The notes under the pieces: model-generated
Database searches by the model: none
Told to the model about the DNA's origin: nothing
What the model saw: only the letters and a program-made list of their open reading frames with translations
Program-made: the position numbers and the translations under genes
Assembly (NCBI GenBank): GCA_052078155.1
Contig: JBQJBP010000001.1
Location: 2,170,001-2,234,000, forward strand
Source: CAXBMB01 sp052078155
GTDB taxonomy: Bacteria > Pseudomonadota > Alphaproteobacteria > Kiloniellales > DSM-21159
Length of the DNA stretch: 64,000 nucleotides
Direction: 5' to 3'
Part shown: positions 42,891 to 51,539 of the stretch, piece after piece
How the letters are laid out: every line of letters starts with the position of its first letter
How positions within the stretch are numbered: position 1 is the first letter of the stretch

Positions 42891-43370
42891 GTCCCATCAC
42901 GACTGTTAACGGTTATTCATTCACAGCTAACCCCCCAGGTTCATCTGCTGGATCAACAGAGCACCCGAATTGGGGCAGCTGGGCATCGTCGGGCACCGCA
43001 AAGCATCTCAACACCCTAAGATTGCACCTAACTCAGACATGAAAGTCGGATTTTGCTCTAGCCGCACCTCCCATTTTGGGGAGGAACTGGCGCAAGTGCT
43101 CAGCACCTATGACCTGACGAATGAAAATGAACAAAAACGAACAAGGGGAGTTTGCAATTCCCGGTTGCTTTTCAGCATTTTGCTGCAGCCAGCCTTGCCT
43201 ATGGAAAAGGAAAAAGCGCGAAAAAAGTTCGCTTGTGAATGACGATTTGGCGCGTTTTTCACAGAGAATTCACAAGCGGCTGACAGCCAGCCGTCATCTT
43301 GAGGCTCCCAACGCAAAAAGCGCTGCCGCTTTTCTTATCAGGCAGTCGCCCAGTCAATCGGAGCCAAACC
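42891..43370. other. Intergenic region between hypothetical gene and LuxR-type regulator
   Basis: About 480 bases. It includes a stretch rich in AATGAAAA/GAACAAAAACGAAC near 43120-43145, possibly part of the regulator's promoter. Open frames are unconvincing. The right end (43299-43370) is in frame with the LuxR gene but is probably untranslated leader. Confidence 0.4.
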
Positions 43371-44813
43371 GTGTCTGTCATAAGCACCGCCTCTTCCCAT
43401 CACGCTCCCCAGGATCTCACGGATCCGGGACGAGCCACATTGGCCAAGCAGGCTCCTCTTATGCTGGACAGCGGAAATCGTTCCGGCAGTCAGAACCTCA
43501 ACGCCGTTCAGGATAGGACCATGGGACAAGTCATTCTTTCCGGCCATACCCTGGAAACACACCGGGAATCACAAACGTCTTCAGTTAACAGCCGGACCCT
43601 GGCGCACCTTTCCACCCGGTCAACCTTCGATCACGAACTGGCAGATGCCATTATGAGCGAAGGCTATGATGCGATTGGGGACAGTCTGGCCTGGGATCAG
43701 CTTTCAACCCGGCTGGCGCAGGTCTTTGCTGCAGAGCAGACCTTTTTCCTGACCAGCGGCGCAGGGACAAACACAGGCTACAAGGTCATCGGCAGTTCTC
43801 TGGACAACCAGCAGGCAACCGCTTGCTATCTGGAAGAAGTGCGCCGTTTCGACCAGCAACGGGGGCGCGCAACCGACCGCCCTTCCCCCTTCCTGGCCTT
43901 TCCTTATCTGGAACGTGTTTCGACCTTCTCGTTTGATACAAGCGACAACAACAGCGCCGAGACTTCCGAAACTGCAGAGCAAAGCCACCCCAACGGCAAC
44001 AAACGGCGCCACTGCCTCTTTCCTCTGACCAATCAGGACAATGGCGGCCTCTTCATTCTGGTGCGACCCATGGGACAGGGTGATCTGGCCAACAGCGAAC
44101 TGGATTTGCTGCAGCATGTTCTGCCCCATCTGTCGCGGGCCGTGGCTCTGCATGCGCAAACCAGCCACCTGACGCAAAAGAACCGCTATCTGGAAGAAAC
44201 ACTGGATAGTCTGCCGCAAGGCCTCGCGCTGGCAGACGAAGAAGGGCAGCTGATCTATTCCAACCGTTATGCCAAAGCCTGTCTGGAAGAGCGGGAAGGT
44301 CTGCTGCTCAACAATGGCCAGCTCTTTGCCAAAGATCCGAAGAACAACAAACTGCTCAAACAGAACCTGACCGTGGCGACACCGGCAGACCTGGAAGATC
44401 CTCAGCCCGAAGAACAGGGACAGGACGGCGACAGCAGCACCTTCATGATTTGTGAAAGAAGCGAGAGCCATCTGGTTGTGGACTTTGCCCCCCTGTTCGA
44501 CGCACAGCCTCAGAAAAGCAAAGCCTCGACACAGCAAAGCCCTGCTCAGCAATCACTGGTACGTCTTGTGCTGAAAGACAGCCGGGACAGCAAACAGCCC
44601 TCTCCGGAAAGCCTGAAAAGAGCCTTTAACCTGACCCCGACCGAGGCAGCCGTCGCCCTGCTGCTGGGGCAAGGAAAAAGCGCCGAGGAAGTGGCATCTC
44701 TGCGCAAAATCACCAAGGAAACCGCCCGCTTCTACATCAAGGCCATCCTGCAGAAGACCGATTGCCACCGGCAGCCGCAGCTGGTGCACAAACTGGCTAC
44801 CCTGGGCATCTAG
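43371..44813 (+). CDS. LuxR-type helix-turn-helix regulator with long N-terminal domain
   Basis: A 480-residue protein from a GTG at 43371, chosen for GGAG seven bases upstream; the frame is open back to a TTG at 43299. The first 70 residues look disordered (Ser, His, Asn-rich). A central region at about 240-400 contains a PAS-like stretch (ETLDSLPQGLALADEEGQ). The C-terminal 65 residues hold a LuxR/GerE helix-turn-helix (LTPTEAAVALLLGQGKSAEE, KETARFYIKAIL). It resembles orphan LuxR regulators with unknown signal rather than AHL-binding ones. No neighbour reveals a target. Confidence 0.85.
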   Translation: MSVISTASSHHAPQDLTDPGRATLAKQAPLMLDSGNRSGSQNLNAVQDRTMGQVILSGHTLETHRESQTSSVNSRTLAHLSTRSTFDHELADAIMSEGYDAIGDSLAWDQLSTRLAQVFAAEQTFFLTSGAGTNTGYKVIGSSLDNQQATACYLEEVRRFDQQRGRATDRPSPFLAFPYLERVSTFSFDTSDNNSAETSETAEQSHPNGNKRRHCLFPLTNQDNGGLFILVRPMGQGDLANSELDLLQHVLPHLSRAVALHAQTSHLTQKNRYLEETLDSLPQGLALADEEGQLIYSNRYAKACLEEREGLLLNNGQLFAKDPKNNKLLKQNLTVATPADLEDPQPEEQGQDGDSSTFMICERSESHLVVDFAPLFDAQPQKSKASTQQSPAQQSLVRLVLKDSRDSKQPSPESLKRAFNLTPTEAAVALLLGQGKSAEEVASLRKITKETARFYIKAILQKTDCHRQPQLVHKLATLGI

Positions 44814-44884
44814 ACAAAGGTCTTATCCGGACGAAAGGACAATAAGAAAAGAAATGAGGCATCGCTCCCCAAGCTTCCTCCCCC

Positions 44885-45000
44885 AGAGCATGATCGGTTC
44901 AGTTAGAAGCGCTGTGCGCTTTTATCCAGACCGTCAATCATCCTCTAACCCATAGAAAAGAGTTGTATCGCTTTCAGTCGCTTTACTGCGTGACAACGCC
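44885..45000. repeat. Dispersed palindromic repeat, copy 6 (B plus degenerate A)
   Basis: A clear B unit (AGAGCATGATCGGTTCAGTT ... CAATCATCCTCTAA) followed by a decayed A unit (GAAAAGAGTTGTATCGCTTT). Same order as copy 5. Confidence 0.8.
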
Positions 45001-45063
45001 TAGTGCGTGAAACTCTTCTCTTCCTCTATGCCTCCCCTGTGATGAGTACAGCTCGCACAGACT

Positions 45064-45099
45064 TACCGCCTACAGCCTTTCGGCTTAGGCGGTACTTTT
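45064..45099 (+). terminator. Rho-independent terminator
   Basis: Stem ACCGCCTA with TAGGCGGT, inner stem AGCC/GGCT, followed by TTTTTT. It lies about 250 bases after the LuxR-type gene and before the end of the convergent SMP-30 gene. Confidence 0.75.
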
Positions 45100-45202
45100 T
45101 TGGTCACACTGAACAAGTACAGGAAGAAGAACGAGAACATACAGTGGCGTTTTCGTCCCCCTCCCGAGGAACCAAACCCAGGCCCGTTAAGCTGTGGCTC
45201 AG

Positions 45203-46120
45203 CTACAACAGCCTGGCGCCATTGACCGGCAGGAGCACGGCATAGAGCGAACTCGTTGCGGTGATGAACAGGCGGTTGCGTTTCGGGCCGCCAAAACAAA
45301 GGTTGGAGACACGCTCCGGTACTTTGATTTTTCCGATCAGATCCCCATCAGCTGTCAGGCAATGAACGCCATCGCTGGCACTGGTCCAGATCCGACCCTG
45401 GTCGTCCAGCCGGAAGCCGTCAAAGATCCCGTTGCCGCAGGTCGCGATCACCTCACCACCTGACAGGGTTCCGTCATCTGAGACATCGAATACCCGCAGA
45501 TGTTTTTCCCCACTGGGAAAATGCGTGCCGCCGCTGTCTGCGATGTAGAGCTTCTTTTCATCCAATGAAAAGGCCAGACCATTGGGGCGGACAAAGTCAT
45601 CGGCCACCACCCGACACTCACCCGTTACAGGGTCAAGCCGGAAGACATAGTCCCCGGCCTGCTCCTGAGGGGCCTGATAACCCTCATAGTTGGATTCAAT
45701 GCCGTAGGCCGGGTCCGTGAACCACACGCTGCCATCTGACTTCACGACCAGGTCATTGGGGCTGTTCAGCCGCTTGCCGTCATAGTGCGTGACCAGAGGG
45801 GTCACGGATCCGTCGTGTTCCCAGCGCACCACCTGACGCCCGCCATGTTCGCAGGAAAGCAGGCGGCCCTGACGGTCTATGGTATTGCCGTTGATGTAAC
45901 GTCCCTGCTGACTGCAGAGCTCCCCCACCTGGCTTGTGGTTTCATCCCAGCGTAGCAGGCGGTCGTTTGGAATGTCGCTGAACACCAGGCTGCGGTGGGC
46001 GGGAAAATAGGCCGGGCCTTCCGTCCACCGCCCCCCCGTCCAGAGCTGCTCCACCTGGGCACTGGTTTTCACACAGGTTTTAAAGCTGGGGTCCAGAATC
46101 TCAAAATCGGCTTCCGCCAT
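45203..46120 (-). CDS. SMP-30/gluconolactonase/LRE-family lactonase
   Basis: A 305-residue six-bladed beta-propeller lactonase. The metal-site Asn/Asp pattern is visible in LNSPNDLVVKSDG, SVWFTDPAYG and RPNGLAFSLDE with YIADSGGT. Family enzymes open gluconolactone or other sugar lactones, or act on organophosphate esters. GAGG precedes the ATG. It stands alone; the HxlR-type regulator 290 bases away is divergent and might control it. No sugar dehydrogenase is next to it. Confidence 0.88.
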   Translation of the reverse strand: MAEADFEILDPSFKTCVKTSAQVEQLWTGGRWTEGPAYFPAHRSLVFSDIPNDRLLRWDETTSQVGELCSQQGRYINGNTIDRQGRLLSCEHGGRQVVRWEHDGSVTPLVTHYDGKRLNSPNDLVVKSDGSVWFTDPAYGIESNYEGYQAPQEQAGDYVFRLDPVTGECRVVADDFVRPNGLAFSLDEKKLYIADSGGTHFPSGEKHLRVFDVSDDGTLSGGEVIATCGNGIFDGFRLDDQGRIWTSASDGVHCLTADGDLIGKIKVPERVSNLCFGGPKRNRLFITATSSLYAVLLPVNGARLL

Positions 46121-46219
46121 ATCATCATCCTCATTTTCGCGTCAGGTTGCAGGTCGCCGAAAGCAGGATCGGATTGGGCAGAAGCACCTTGCACTTGAAA
46201 CCACCCCGTGACCCATTCC

Positions 46220-46290
46220 TTACAGGGTAAAAAGAGGCAAATTCGTGCTTCAAGCGTGATCACGAAGTGCTTCCACTTAACCTCATATGC
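46220..46290. repeat. Dispersed palindromic repeat, copy 7 (A type, diverged)
   Basis: AAAAAGAGGCAAATTCGTGC, hairpin near GATCACGAAGTGC and TTCCACTTAACC. Diverged A-type copy between the SMP-30 and HxlR genes. Confidence 0.75.
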
Positions 46291-46363
46291 TTCTTGCAGG
46301 TCCGGCTCCTTGTCAGCAGAACGACGTCCGGCTTGACCTTTCAAAGCGACGTGCTATTCATTT

Positions 46364-46399
46364 TGTAGCTACACATCATTGCTATATTTTTTGTAGCAA
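46364..46399. promoter_or_regulatory. Paired operator-like sites before the HxlR gene
   Basis: TGTAGCTACA (46364-46373), a perfect 10-base palindrome, and TTGCTA-N9-TAGCAA (46379-46399), a perfect inverted repeat, lie side by side 12-47 bases before the HxlR start. Both carry GTAGC. They fit autoregulation by the HxlR dimer. Confidence 0.55.
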
Positions 46400-46410
46400 T
46401 CAAGGCAGAA

Positions 46411-46770
46411 ATGACGACCATGAAATTTCCGACACCCGGTAAACCCGTTCGAGGCTCGCGCAGCGGTGCCCCCATCATGGCGCTGTTTGATTTGCTGGGC
46501 CGCCGCTGGGCCATGGGCATCGTCTGGACACTGGCAGAAGCCGGGCCCTGTACCTTCCGTGAGCTGCAGGACAAAACCGGCGATATCTCCCCAGCCTCTC
46601 TCAACACACGGCTCAAGGAACTGCGGGGGGCAGGGCTCATCCATCATAGCGGTGACGGCTATGAAGTAACGGGCCAGGGGCGCGAACTCTATGACCTGCT
46701 GGTGCCGTTGGGCAACTGGTCAAAGGACTGGGCGCAGAAAGTCGAAAAGGACAGCGCCCCTTCCCGGTAA
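46411..46770 (+). CDS. HxlR-family winged helix regulator
   Basis: A 119-residue HxlR-type regulator. The winged helix is at about residues 25-100 (ALFDLLGRRWAMGIVWTL, ISPASLNTRLKELRGAGL). Many HxlR proteins sense quinones or aldehydes through an N-terminal cysteine; here the only cysteine is in the GPCTFREL segment, which is not the usual sensor position. Two palindromic sites upstream suggest autoregulation. The convergent beta-propeller gene and divergent SMP-30 gene are the nearest candidates for other targets. Confidence 0.88.
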   Translation: MTTMKFPTPGKPVRGSRSGAPIMALFDLLGRRWAMGIVWTLAEAGPCTFRELQDKTGDISPASLNTRLKELRGAGLIHHSGDGYEVTGQGRELYDLLVPLGNWSKDWAQKVEKDSAPSR

Positions 46771-46827
46771 ACCGGAAAAGGACGCTGACCGATCTGCCTT
46801 TGGTCCTGCTGAGGCGACCCGCCGGAT

Positions 46828-48006
46828 TCAGTGCCCGGCCAGATCATTCCATTCGGGCAACAGCACGATGGAGTTCGGGTTGAAACCCATGTTCTTCAAG
46901 GTATCGACACTGGCCACAACCTTCTGTTCCTGCAGGTCCACGACAGAAACGGAGCCGTCACGCATGCCCGGCAGATTGATGAAGGAATTCTGGACGAAGC
47001 CATAGCGGCCATCTTTGGTGATGCCCACATGATGGGCCCCTTCCCCGGTCACCATGGACTTCACCAGCTTTGGTTTGGCCGGATTTTCCGAGAGATCGAA
47101 GATGTGCAGCATGCCCGGATTGGCCGTGGTCAACAGCAGGGTTTTGCCTTCATCCAGGAAGTACATTTCCAGCGGCACACCGCCATTGATCGGGGCCAGG
47201 TCAAAGGCTTCTTCTGCATCAAAGGACTGGGTTTGCGGATTCCAGGTCGCGGTCCAGAGAGCTGCGCCAAACATGTTGGTGGAATAGACGATGGCAGGGT
47301 CCGATCCGGGGACCCTCAGCAATTCAACCGGGGCCTCGCCGGAGGGGGAGGGTTTGTCTGACATCTTGATGGTGCCCAGCACTTCAAGAGTGCTGGCTTT
47401 CACTTCAATCAGATCTTCACGGGGCGTCTGAAGATCACCAGTGATGGTGTCCGTAATCAACAGCCGATCAATGTCACTCAACACCGCCAGCCCATGGGGG
47501 TTGGTCCCCGGGATGTCTATGATGCCAGTGATTTTGTCCGTGGCCGTTTCCCCTACATAGACGTTTCCTGATTCCATGCAGGTCAGGTACCAGGTGCTGT
47601 TGTCCTCAGAAAAAATCACATCTTCGCCCATGATGCACTTGGGAACAGAAATCTCCTTCAGGCGGTAAGGATACTCATCCATCCGGAAGACATAGAGCAC
47701 CGGCAGGCCCAGCGCCGTCACATAGGCCTTTTCCATCTTGCGGTCATAGAAGATGTGGTGCGCCACCAGATCAGGCGGCAGAGGAATGTTCATCAGGATT
47801 TTGCCGAAGTTCGCACTTTCAGGATCCACATCCATGATGGCGATGCCCTCTTCACGCTCACGCGGGCCGGATAACTTGAGGGCTTTGAGGGAGTCCGCCG
47901 GCTTGCTCTCATAGTTGAGCATTGCCAGGATTTCAGATTTCGCAGAACCGGGAGTAAGGGCAACGGCGATCAACACCGCCGTCAGGCAGGCCAGTAGGCG
48001 TTTCAT
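46828..48006 (-). CDS. Exported YncE-like beta-propeller protein
   Basis: A 392-residue periplasmic protein from the ATG at 48006 (AGGAGA ribosome site), not the longer frame upstream. A signal peptide occupies the first 24 residues (MKRLLACLTAVLIAVALTPG, then SAKSE). The rest shows repeated blade-like segments (NPHGLAVLSDIDRLLITDT, HHVGITKDGRYGFVQNSFI) of a seven-bladed YncE/lactonase-type propeller. No heme or metal motif is evident. Function is not known for this group; some bind DNA or act with quinoprotein systems. Divergent with 133 bases to the cupredoxin-like gene, so the two may be co-regulated. Confidence 0.82.
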   Translation of the reverse strand: MKRLLACLTAVLIAVALTPGSAKSEILAMLNYESKPADSLKALKLSGPREREEGIAIMDVDPESANFGKILMNIPLPPDLVAHHIFYDRKMEKAYVTALGLPVLYVFRMDEYPYRLKEISVPKCIMGEDVIFSEDNSTWYLTCMESGNVYVGETATDKITGIIDIPGTNPHGLAVLSDIDRLLITDTITGDLQTPREDLIEVKASTLEVLGTIKMSDKPSPSGEAPVELLRVPGSDPAIVYSTNMFGAALWTATWNPQTQSFDAEEAFDLAPINGGVPLEMYFLDEGKTLLLTTANPGMLHIFDLSENPAKPKLVKSMVTGEGAHHVGITKDGRYGFVQNSFINLPGMRDGSVSVVDLQEQKVVASVDTLKNMGFNPNSIVLLPEWNDLAGH

Positions 48007-48139
48007 GTCCAGGTCTCCTAAAGTAGATCGTTTTCGAAAATCCCCAAACTGTCGAATTATCCTCTGGCCGATAATGCCTTTTTTACCATAATCTTTCCAG
48101 TGACATCTGCGACCGGCCCGATAAAGGAAAGAAGACTCC

Positions 48140-48532
48140 ATGCGTCACTCATCCAGCTTGTTTTTGGTCAAACAACCGGAGATCACGGGCGTTCAGGTCC
48201 TGCTGTTTCTCACCGTGCTGCTGAGTGTCTGGCTGCAGGTCGTGCCCTCCCTCCAGGCAGAAGAGAGGGTGATCAATCTGGAAATAGAGGCACGCCAGTT
48301 GACGGCCAGCGACAACACCTTCCGACTGACCCAGGGCGACCAGGTCACCCTGATCTGGAAAGCCGACGAAGACGTGGACCTGCACCTGCATGGCTATGAC
48401 CTGAAGGCAACGGTCACACAGCAAACCCCCTTGACCATGACCTTCACGGCCCACACTGCCGGACGCTTTCCCCTTTCGGCCCACAACTTTGGCCATGCAA
48501 CTCTTTTGTATCTGGAAATCTATCCCGATTGA
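48140..48532 (+). CDS. Exported cupredoxin-like protein
   Basis: A 130-residue protein with an N-terminal membrane or signal segment (about residues 18-40, ending near SLQAEE) and a beta-sandwich pattern resembling cupredoxins. Histidine-rich points are LHLHGYD (near residue 87) and SAHNFGHA near the C-terminus. The type I copper cysteine is absent, so if a metal binds it is likely through histidines. AAAGGAAAG lies before the ATG. It overlaps the next membrane-protein gene by four bases, so they probably work together. Not assigned to a named family. Confidence 0.75.
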   Translation: MRHSSSLFLVKQPEITGVQVLLFLTVLLSVWLQVVPSLQAEERVINLEIEARQLTASDNTFRLTQGDQVTLIWKADEDVDLHLHGYDLKATVTQQTPLTMTFTAHTAGRFPLSAHNFGHATLLYLEIYPD

Positions 48533-50019
48533 GCAGATCAGCGGACCTTCCTTCCATGGCCTTTGCACCTGCCCGCCACCATGTCTTACCTCTTCTGGGG
48601 ATGGTCCTGCTGCTGGGCCTGCCCGCCAGCACAGCCCAGGCCCATGCCTTTGGCATGCGCTATGACCTGCCGCTGCCGCTTTGGCTCTACCTGGTTGGGG
48701 CCGGGGCCGCCGTGGCCCTGTCTTTTGTCATCCTGGCCGTCACCTTGCGCAGGGGCACAGACAGAATCGAAGACTTTCATCTCGATCTGTTGAAACTGCC
48801 CGGTTTGAAAATCCTGGGCAGCCCCGTGATCCTCGCGACCATACGCGGCCTGTCCGTTGCCCTCTTCCTGCTGTTGCTGGCCACCTGCTTTTGGGGCACC
48901 CCAGACCCTTTTGAGAATCTGGCCCCCATCTTCATCTGGGTCATCTGGTGGGTCGGCATGGCCTTTGTATCGGTCCTGCTGGGCAACCTCTGGGACCTGG
49001 TCAATCCCTGGAAAATCCTCTTCACCTGGCTCGAAGAGGCCTGGCCGAACCGCCCGGCACCGGTTGCCTATCCTGACAAGCTGGGCCACTGGCCGGCTCT
49101 GCTGCTGTTTCTGCTGTTCATCTGGATGGAGCTGATTGCGGAACAGACGGAGCAGCCCCCCACGCTGGGGCTGCTGATCCTGCTCTACTCCGCCCTCACC
49201 TGGGCGGGCATGCTGCGCTATGGCAAGGACAGCTGGCTGGCCCGGGGGGCAGTCTTCTCGGTTGTCTTTTCTTTGCTGGCCCGCTTTGCCATGACACATG
49301 GCGAGGGCAACAGATGGCTGCTGCGCCCACCGGCTGTCGGTCTGCTCTGTCGGGATCCGGTCTCTTTTTCGGGCATCTGTTTTGTTCTGCTGCTGCTGAC
49401 GTCGGTCACCTTTGACGGGCTGCTGGAAACGCCCCTGTGGGCCAGCACGCTGGACTGGATCGCCGAAAGCCAGGGCTTGCGTCCTTTATTGCTCAGTCTG
49501 CAGGAAGCCGGTGCTGATCTGATCGCTGTGATCAAAACGCTGGCCCTGCTGCTGGCGCCGCTGTTTTTTCTGCTGATCTATTTTCTGGCCAGCAAAGCCA
49601 TCGCCTTAGCCGGGGGCGGGTCGGTTCGGCTGATGGTCGTGGCGGGATCCTTCATCCTGTCCCTGGTGCCCATCGCCATCGCCTACCATCTGGCCCACTA
49701 TCTCTCCTACCTGCTGATCGCCGGGCAGAACATCATCCCGCTACTGTCGGACCCCTTCGGCTGGGGGTGGGACCTCTTTGGCACCCGCAGCTACGGGGTG
49801 GATATCTCCGTGGTTTCCGCCAAGATGGTCTGGTATCTGGCGGTCAGCGCCATTGTCATGGGCCATGTGCTGGCGGTCTACATCGGCCACGTCATGGCGC
49901 TGCGGGTCTTTCCCGACAGGGGCCTGGCCCTGCGCAGCCAGTTGCCCATGCTGGTGCTGATGGTGGCCTACACCATGGTCAGCCTCTGGATCCTCTCCCA
50001 ACCCATCGTGGCAGAGTGA
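48529..50019 (+). CDS. Polytopic membrane protein (HAFGxRYDLPLP family)
   Basis: Up to 496 residues; a TTG overlaps the preceding gene's stop and an ATG at 48556 is an alternative. A signal-like helix ends in AQAHAFGMRYDLPLPLWLYL, followed by about 11-12 membrane helices. This HAFG...YDLPLP start is seen in a family of bacterial membrane proteins, some labelled fenitrothion hydrolase from sequence similarity; I treat that label as tentative. There is no obvious enzyme motif. Coupled translation with the cupredoxin-like gene suggests a two-part envelope system. Confidence 0.78.
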   Translation: MSRSADLPSMAFAPARHHVLPLLGMVLLLGLPASTAQAHAFGMRYDLPLPLWLYLVGAGAAVALSFVILAVTLRRGTDRIEDFHLDLLKLPGLKILGSPVILATIRGLSVALFLLLLATCFWGTPDPFENLAPIFIWVIWWVGMAFVSVLLGNLWDLVNPWKILFTWLEEAWPNRPAPVAYPDKLGHWPALLLFLLFIWMELIAEQTEQPPTLGLLILLYSALTWAGMLRYGKDSWLARGAVFSVVFSLLARFAMTHGEGNRWLLRPPAVGLLCRDPVSFSGICFVLLLLTSVTFDGLLETPLWASTLDWIAESQGLRPLLLSLQEAGADLIAVIKTLALLLAPLFFLLIYFLASKAIALAGGGSVRLMVVAGSFILSLVPIAIAYHLAHYLSYLLIAGQNIIPLLSDPFGWGWDLFGTRSYGVDISVVSAKMVWYLAVSAIVMGHVLAVYIGHVMALRVFPDRGLALRSQLPMLVLMVAYTMVSLWILSQPIVAE

Positions 50020-50128
50020 GGCTTCGCCCCCCAACAGCCTACCGCAAACGTGGGAGGCCGCAGATCCGGCGCCCGTGTTAAGTTGTTGCCCTACACACAA
50101 TAACCCTGAAGACAAGGAGCTCTTTCCC

Positions 50129-51382
50129 ATGGCCGCAGATCCCGACGTGATTATCATTGGTGCCGGGGCAGCAGGCCTGGCAGCGGCCAAGGAACTCCGT
50201 AAACAGGGCGTCAGCTTCCAGGTGGTGGAGGGATCCCACCGCATCGGCGGCCGGGCCTACAGCGAAGAAATCGCCCCCGGTGTCTGGTTTGATCTGGGGT
50301 GCAGCTACCTGCACCAGGCCCAGCAAAACCCCTTCATTGAGATCGCCGACGATCTGGGTTTCACCCTGGGAAGGGATTTCGGCAACATCTTTTCTTCCGA
50401 AAAGGCCAAGGCCAGCAAGAACGGCGTGGCTCTGACAGCCGAGGAAATGGCGGCCTATATCGGCTTCGGTGAGGAATGGTATGCGACCATTGATGCAGCC
50501 GCAAAGCGCGGTGATGATCGGGCCGTTGCAGAGGTCGTCGACTTGGAAAATGAATACGCCCTGCCCTACATCTACCTGACAGCTGTCGTGAACACCCTGG
50601 ACGTGGATCAGCAATCCATTCTGGATGCCGCAGATTTTGAAGACGGCCCGGATGTGCCCATTTTGGAGGGCTATGGCTCGCTGGTCTCCGCCTGGGGCGC
50701 TGATGTACCCGTGTCCCTCAATAACCGGGTAGAACGCATTGATTGGTCAGGACCCGGCGTGGCGGTTGAAACAGCCAAAGGCACCTTGAAAGGGCGCGCG
50801 GTGCTGTCTACCGTTTCCAACGGCATTCTGGCGGCCAACGACATCGCCTTTACCCCCAATCTGCCCGATTGGAAGTTTGACGCCATCCATGGCCTGCCCA
50901 CCGGCACAGCCAACAAAATCTGCCTGCATTTTGACAAAGATGTCTTTGGGCCTGACGGGCGCGGCTCTCACAAAGTCTGGAACGACGACGGCGAGGTGGC
51001 AAACTTTGAAGCCAGCGTCATGGGGCAGAACACCGCCATAGTCTTTACCGGAGGGCGTCATGGCACCTGGCTTGAAAAGCAAGGCCAGGAAGCAGGGCAC
51101 GCTTTTGCGCTGGACCGGGTGGCGGAAGCCTTTGGCAATGACATCCGAAAGCATGTAACGCGGTCGATTGTCACGGCCTGGACCACGGACCCCTGGACCA
51201 AAGGATCCTACAGCGGTGCTCTGGCCGGTCACGGCCATCAACGCCGAGAGCTGGCCAAGTCTCTGGAAAATCGGCTGTTTTTTGCCGGGGAAGCCGCCAC
51301 TGTCGGCGATCAAGGTTGCTGTCACGGGGCCTACAAATCCGGCATTCGGGCGGCTCGGGAAATCGCCAGCTGCCTGACTTAG
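50129..51382 (+). CDS. FAD-dependent amine oxidase-family oxidoreductase
   Basis: A 417-residue flavoprotein starting at the ATG at 50129 (AAGGAG just upstream). The dinucleotide fold IIGAGAAGLAAAKEL begins at residue 8, the family GRAYSEE follows, and the C-terminal FAD-binding FFAGEAATVGDQGCCHGAYKS is intact. It belongs to the flavin monoamine oxidase group that removes amines oxidatively. It has no signal peptide, so it is cytoplasmic. It lies before an MttB-type gene and a luciferase-like gene on the same strand, but 150-base gaps make a single operon uncertain. Confidence 0.88.
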   Translation: MAADPDVIIIGAGAAGLAAAKELRKQGVSFQVVEGSHRIGGRAYSEEIAPGVWFDLGCSYLHQAQQNPFIEIADDLGFTLGRDFGNIFSSEKAKASKNGVALTAEEMAAYIGFGEEWYATIDAAAKRGDDRAVAEVVDLENEYALPYIYLTAVVNTLDVDQQSILDAADFEDGPDVPILEGYGSLVSAWGADVPVSLNNRVERIDWSGPGVAVETAKGTLKGRAVLSTVSNGILAANDIAFTPNLPDWKFDAIHGLPTGTANKICLHFDKDVFGPDGRGSHKVWNDDGEVANFEASVMGQNTAIVFTGGRHGTWLEKQGQEAGHAFALDRVAEAFGNDIRKHVTRSIVTAWTTDPWTKGSYSGALAGHGHQRRELAKSLENRLFFAGEAATVGDQGCCHGAYKSGIRAAREIASCLT

Positions 51383-51539
51383 GCCTCCATTTATCGCCTC
51401 AATGTCCTGTTTGTGACGTCACAGGCAGCTTGACGCTGTTCAAAAAGCCCGTTAGCCATAACACAGCTCAAGTCGGCAGGCAGTGAGCCTAATAGGTGTG
51501 TGCCATGATTGTCCCTGAAACTTGTTTCTGGAGGTAATT

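Larger units (their letters stand above)
44814..45202. other. Intergenic region with repeat and terminator
   Basis: Contains a degenerate composite repeat (44885-45000) and a strong hairpin terminator (45064-45099). Open frames that cross it are short and lack support. Confidence 0.6.
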
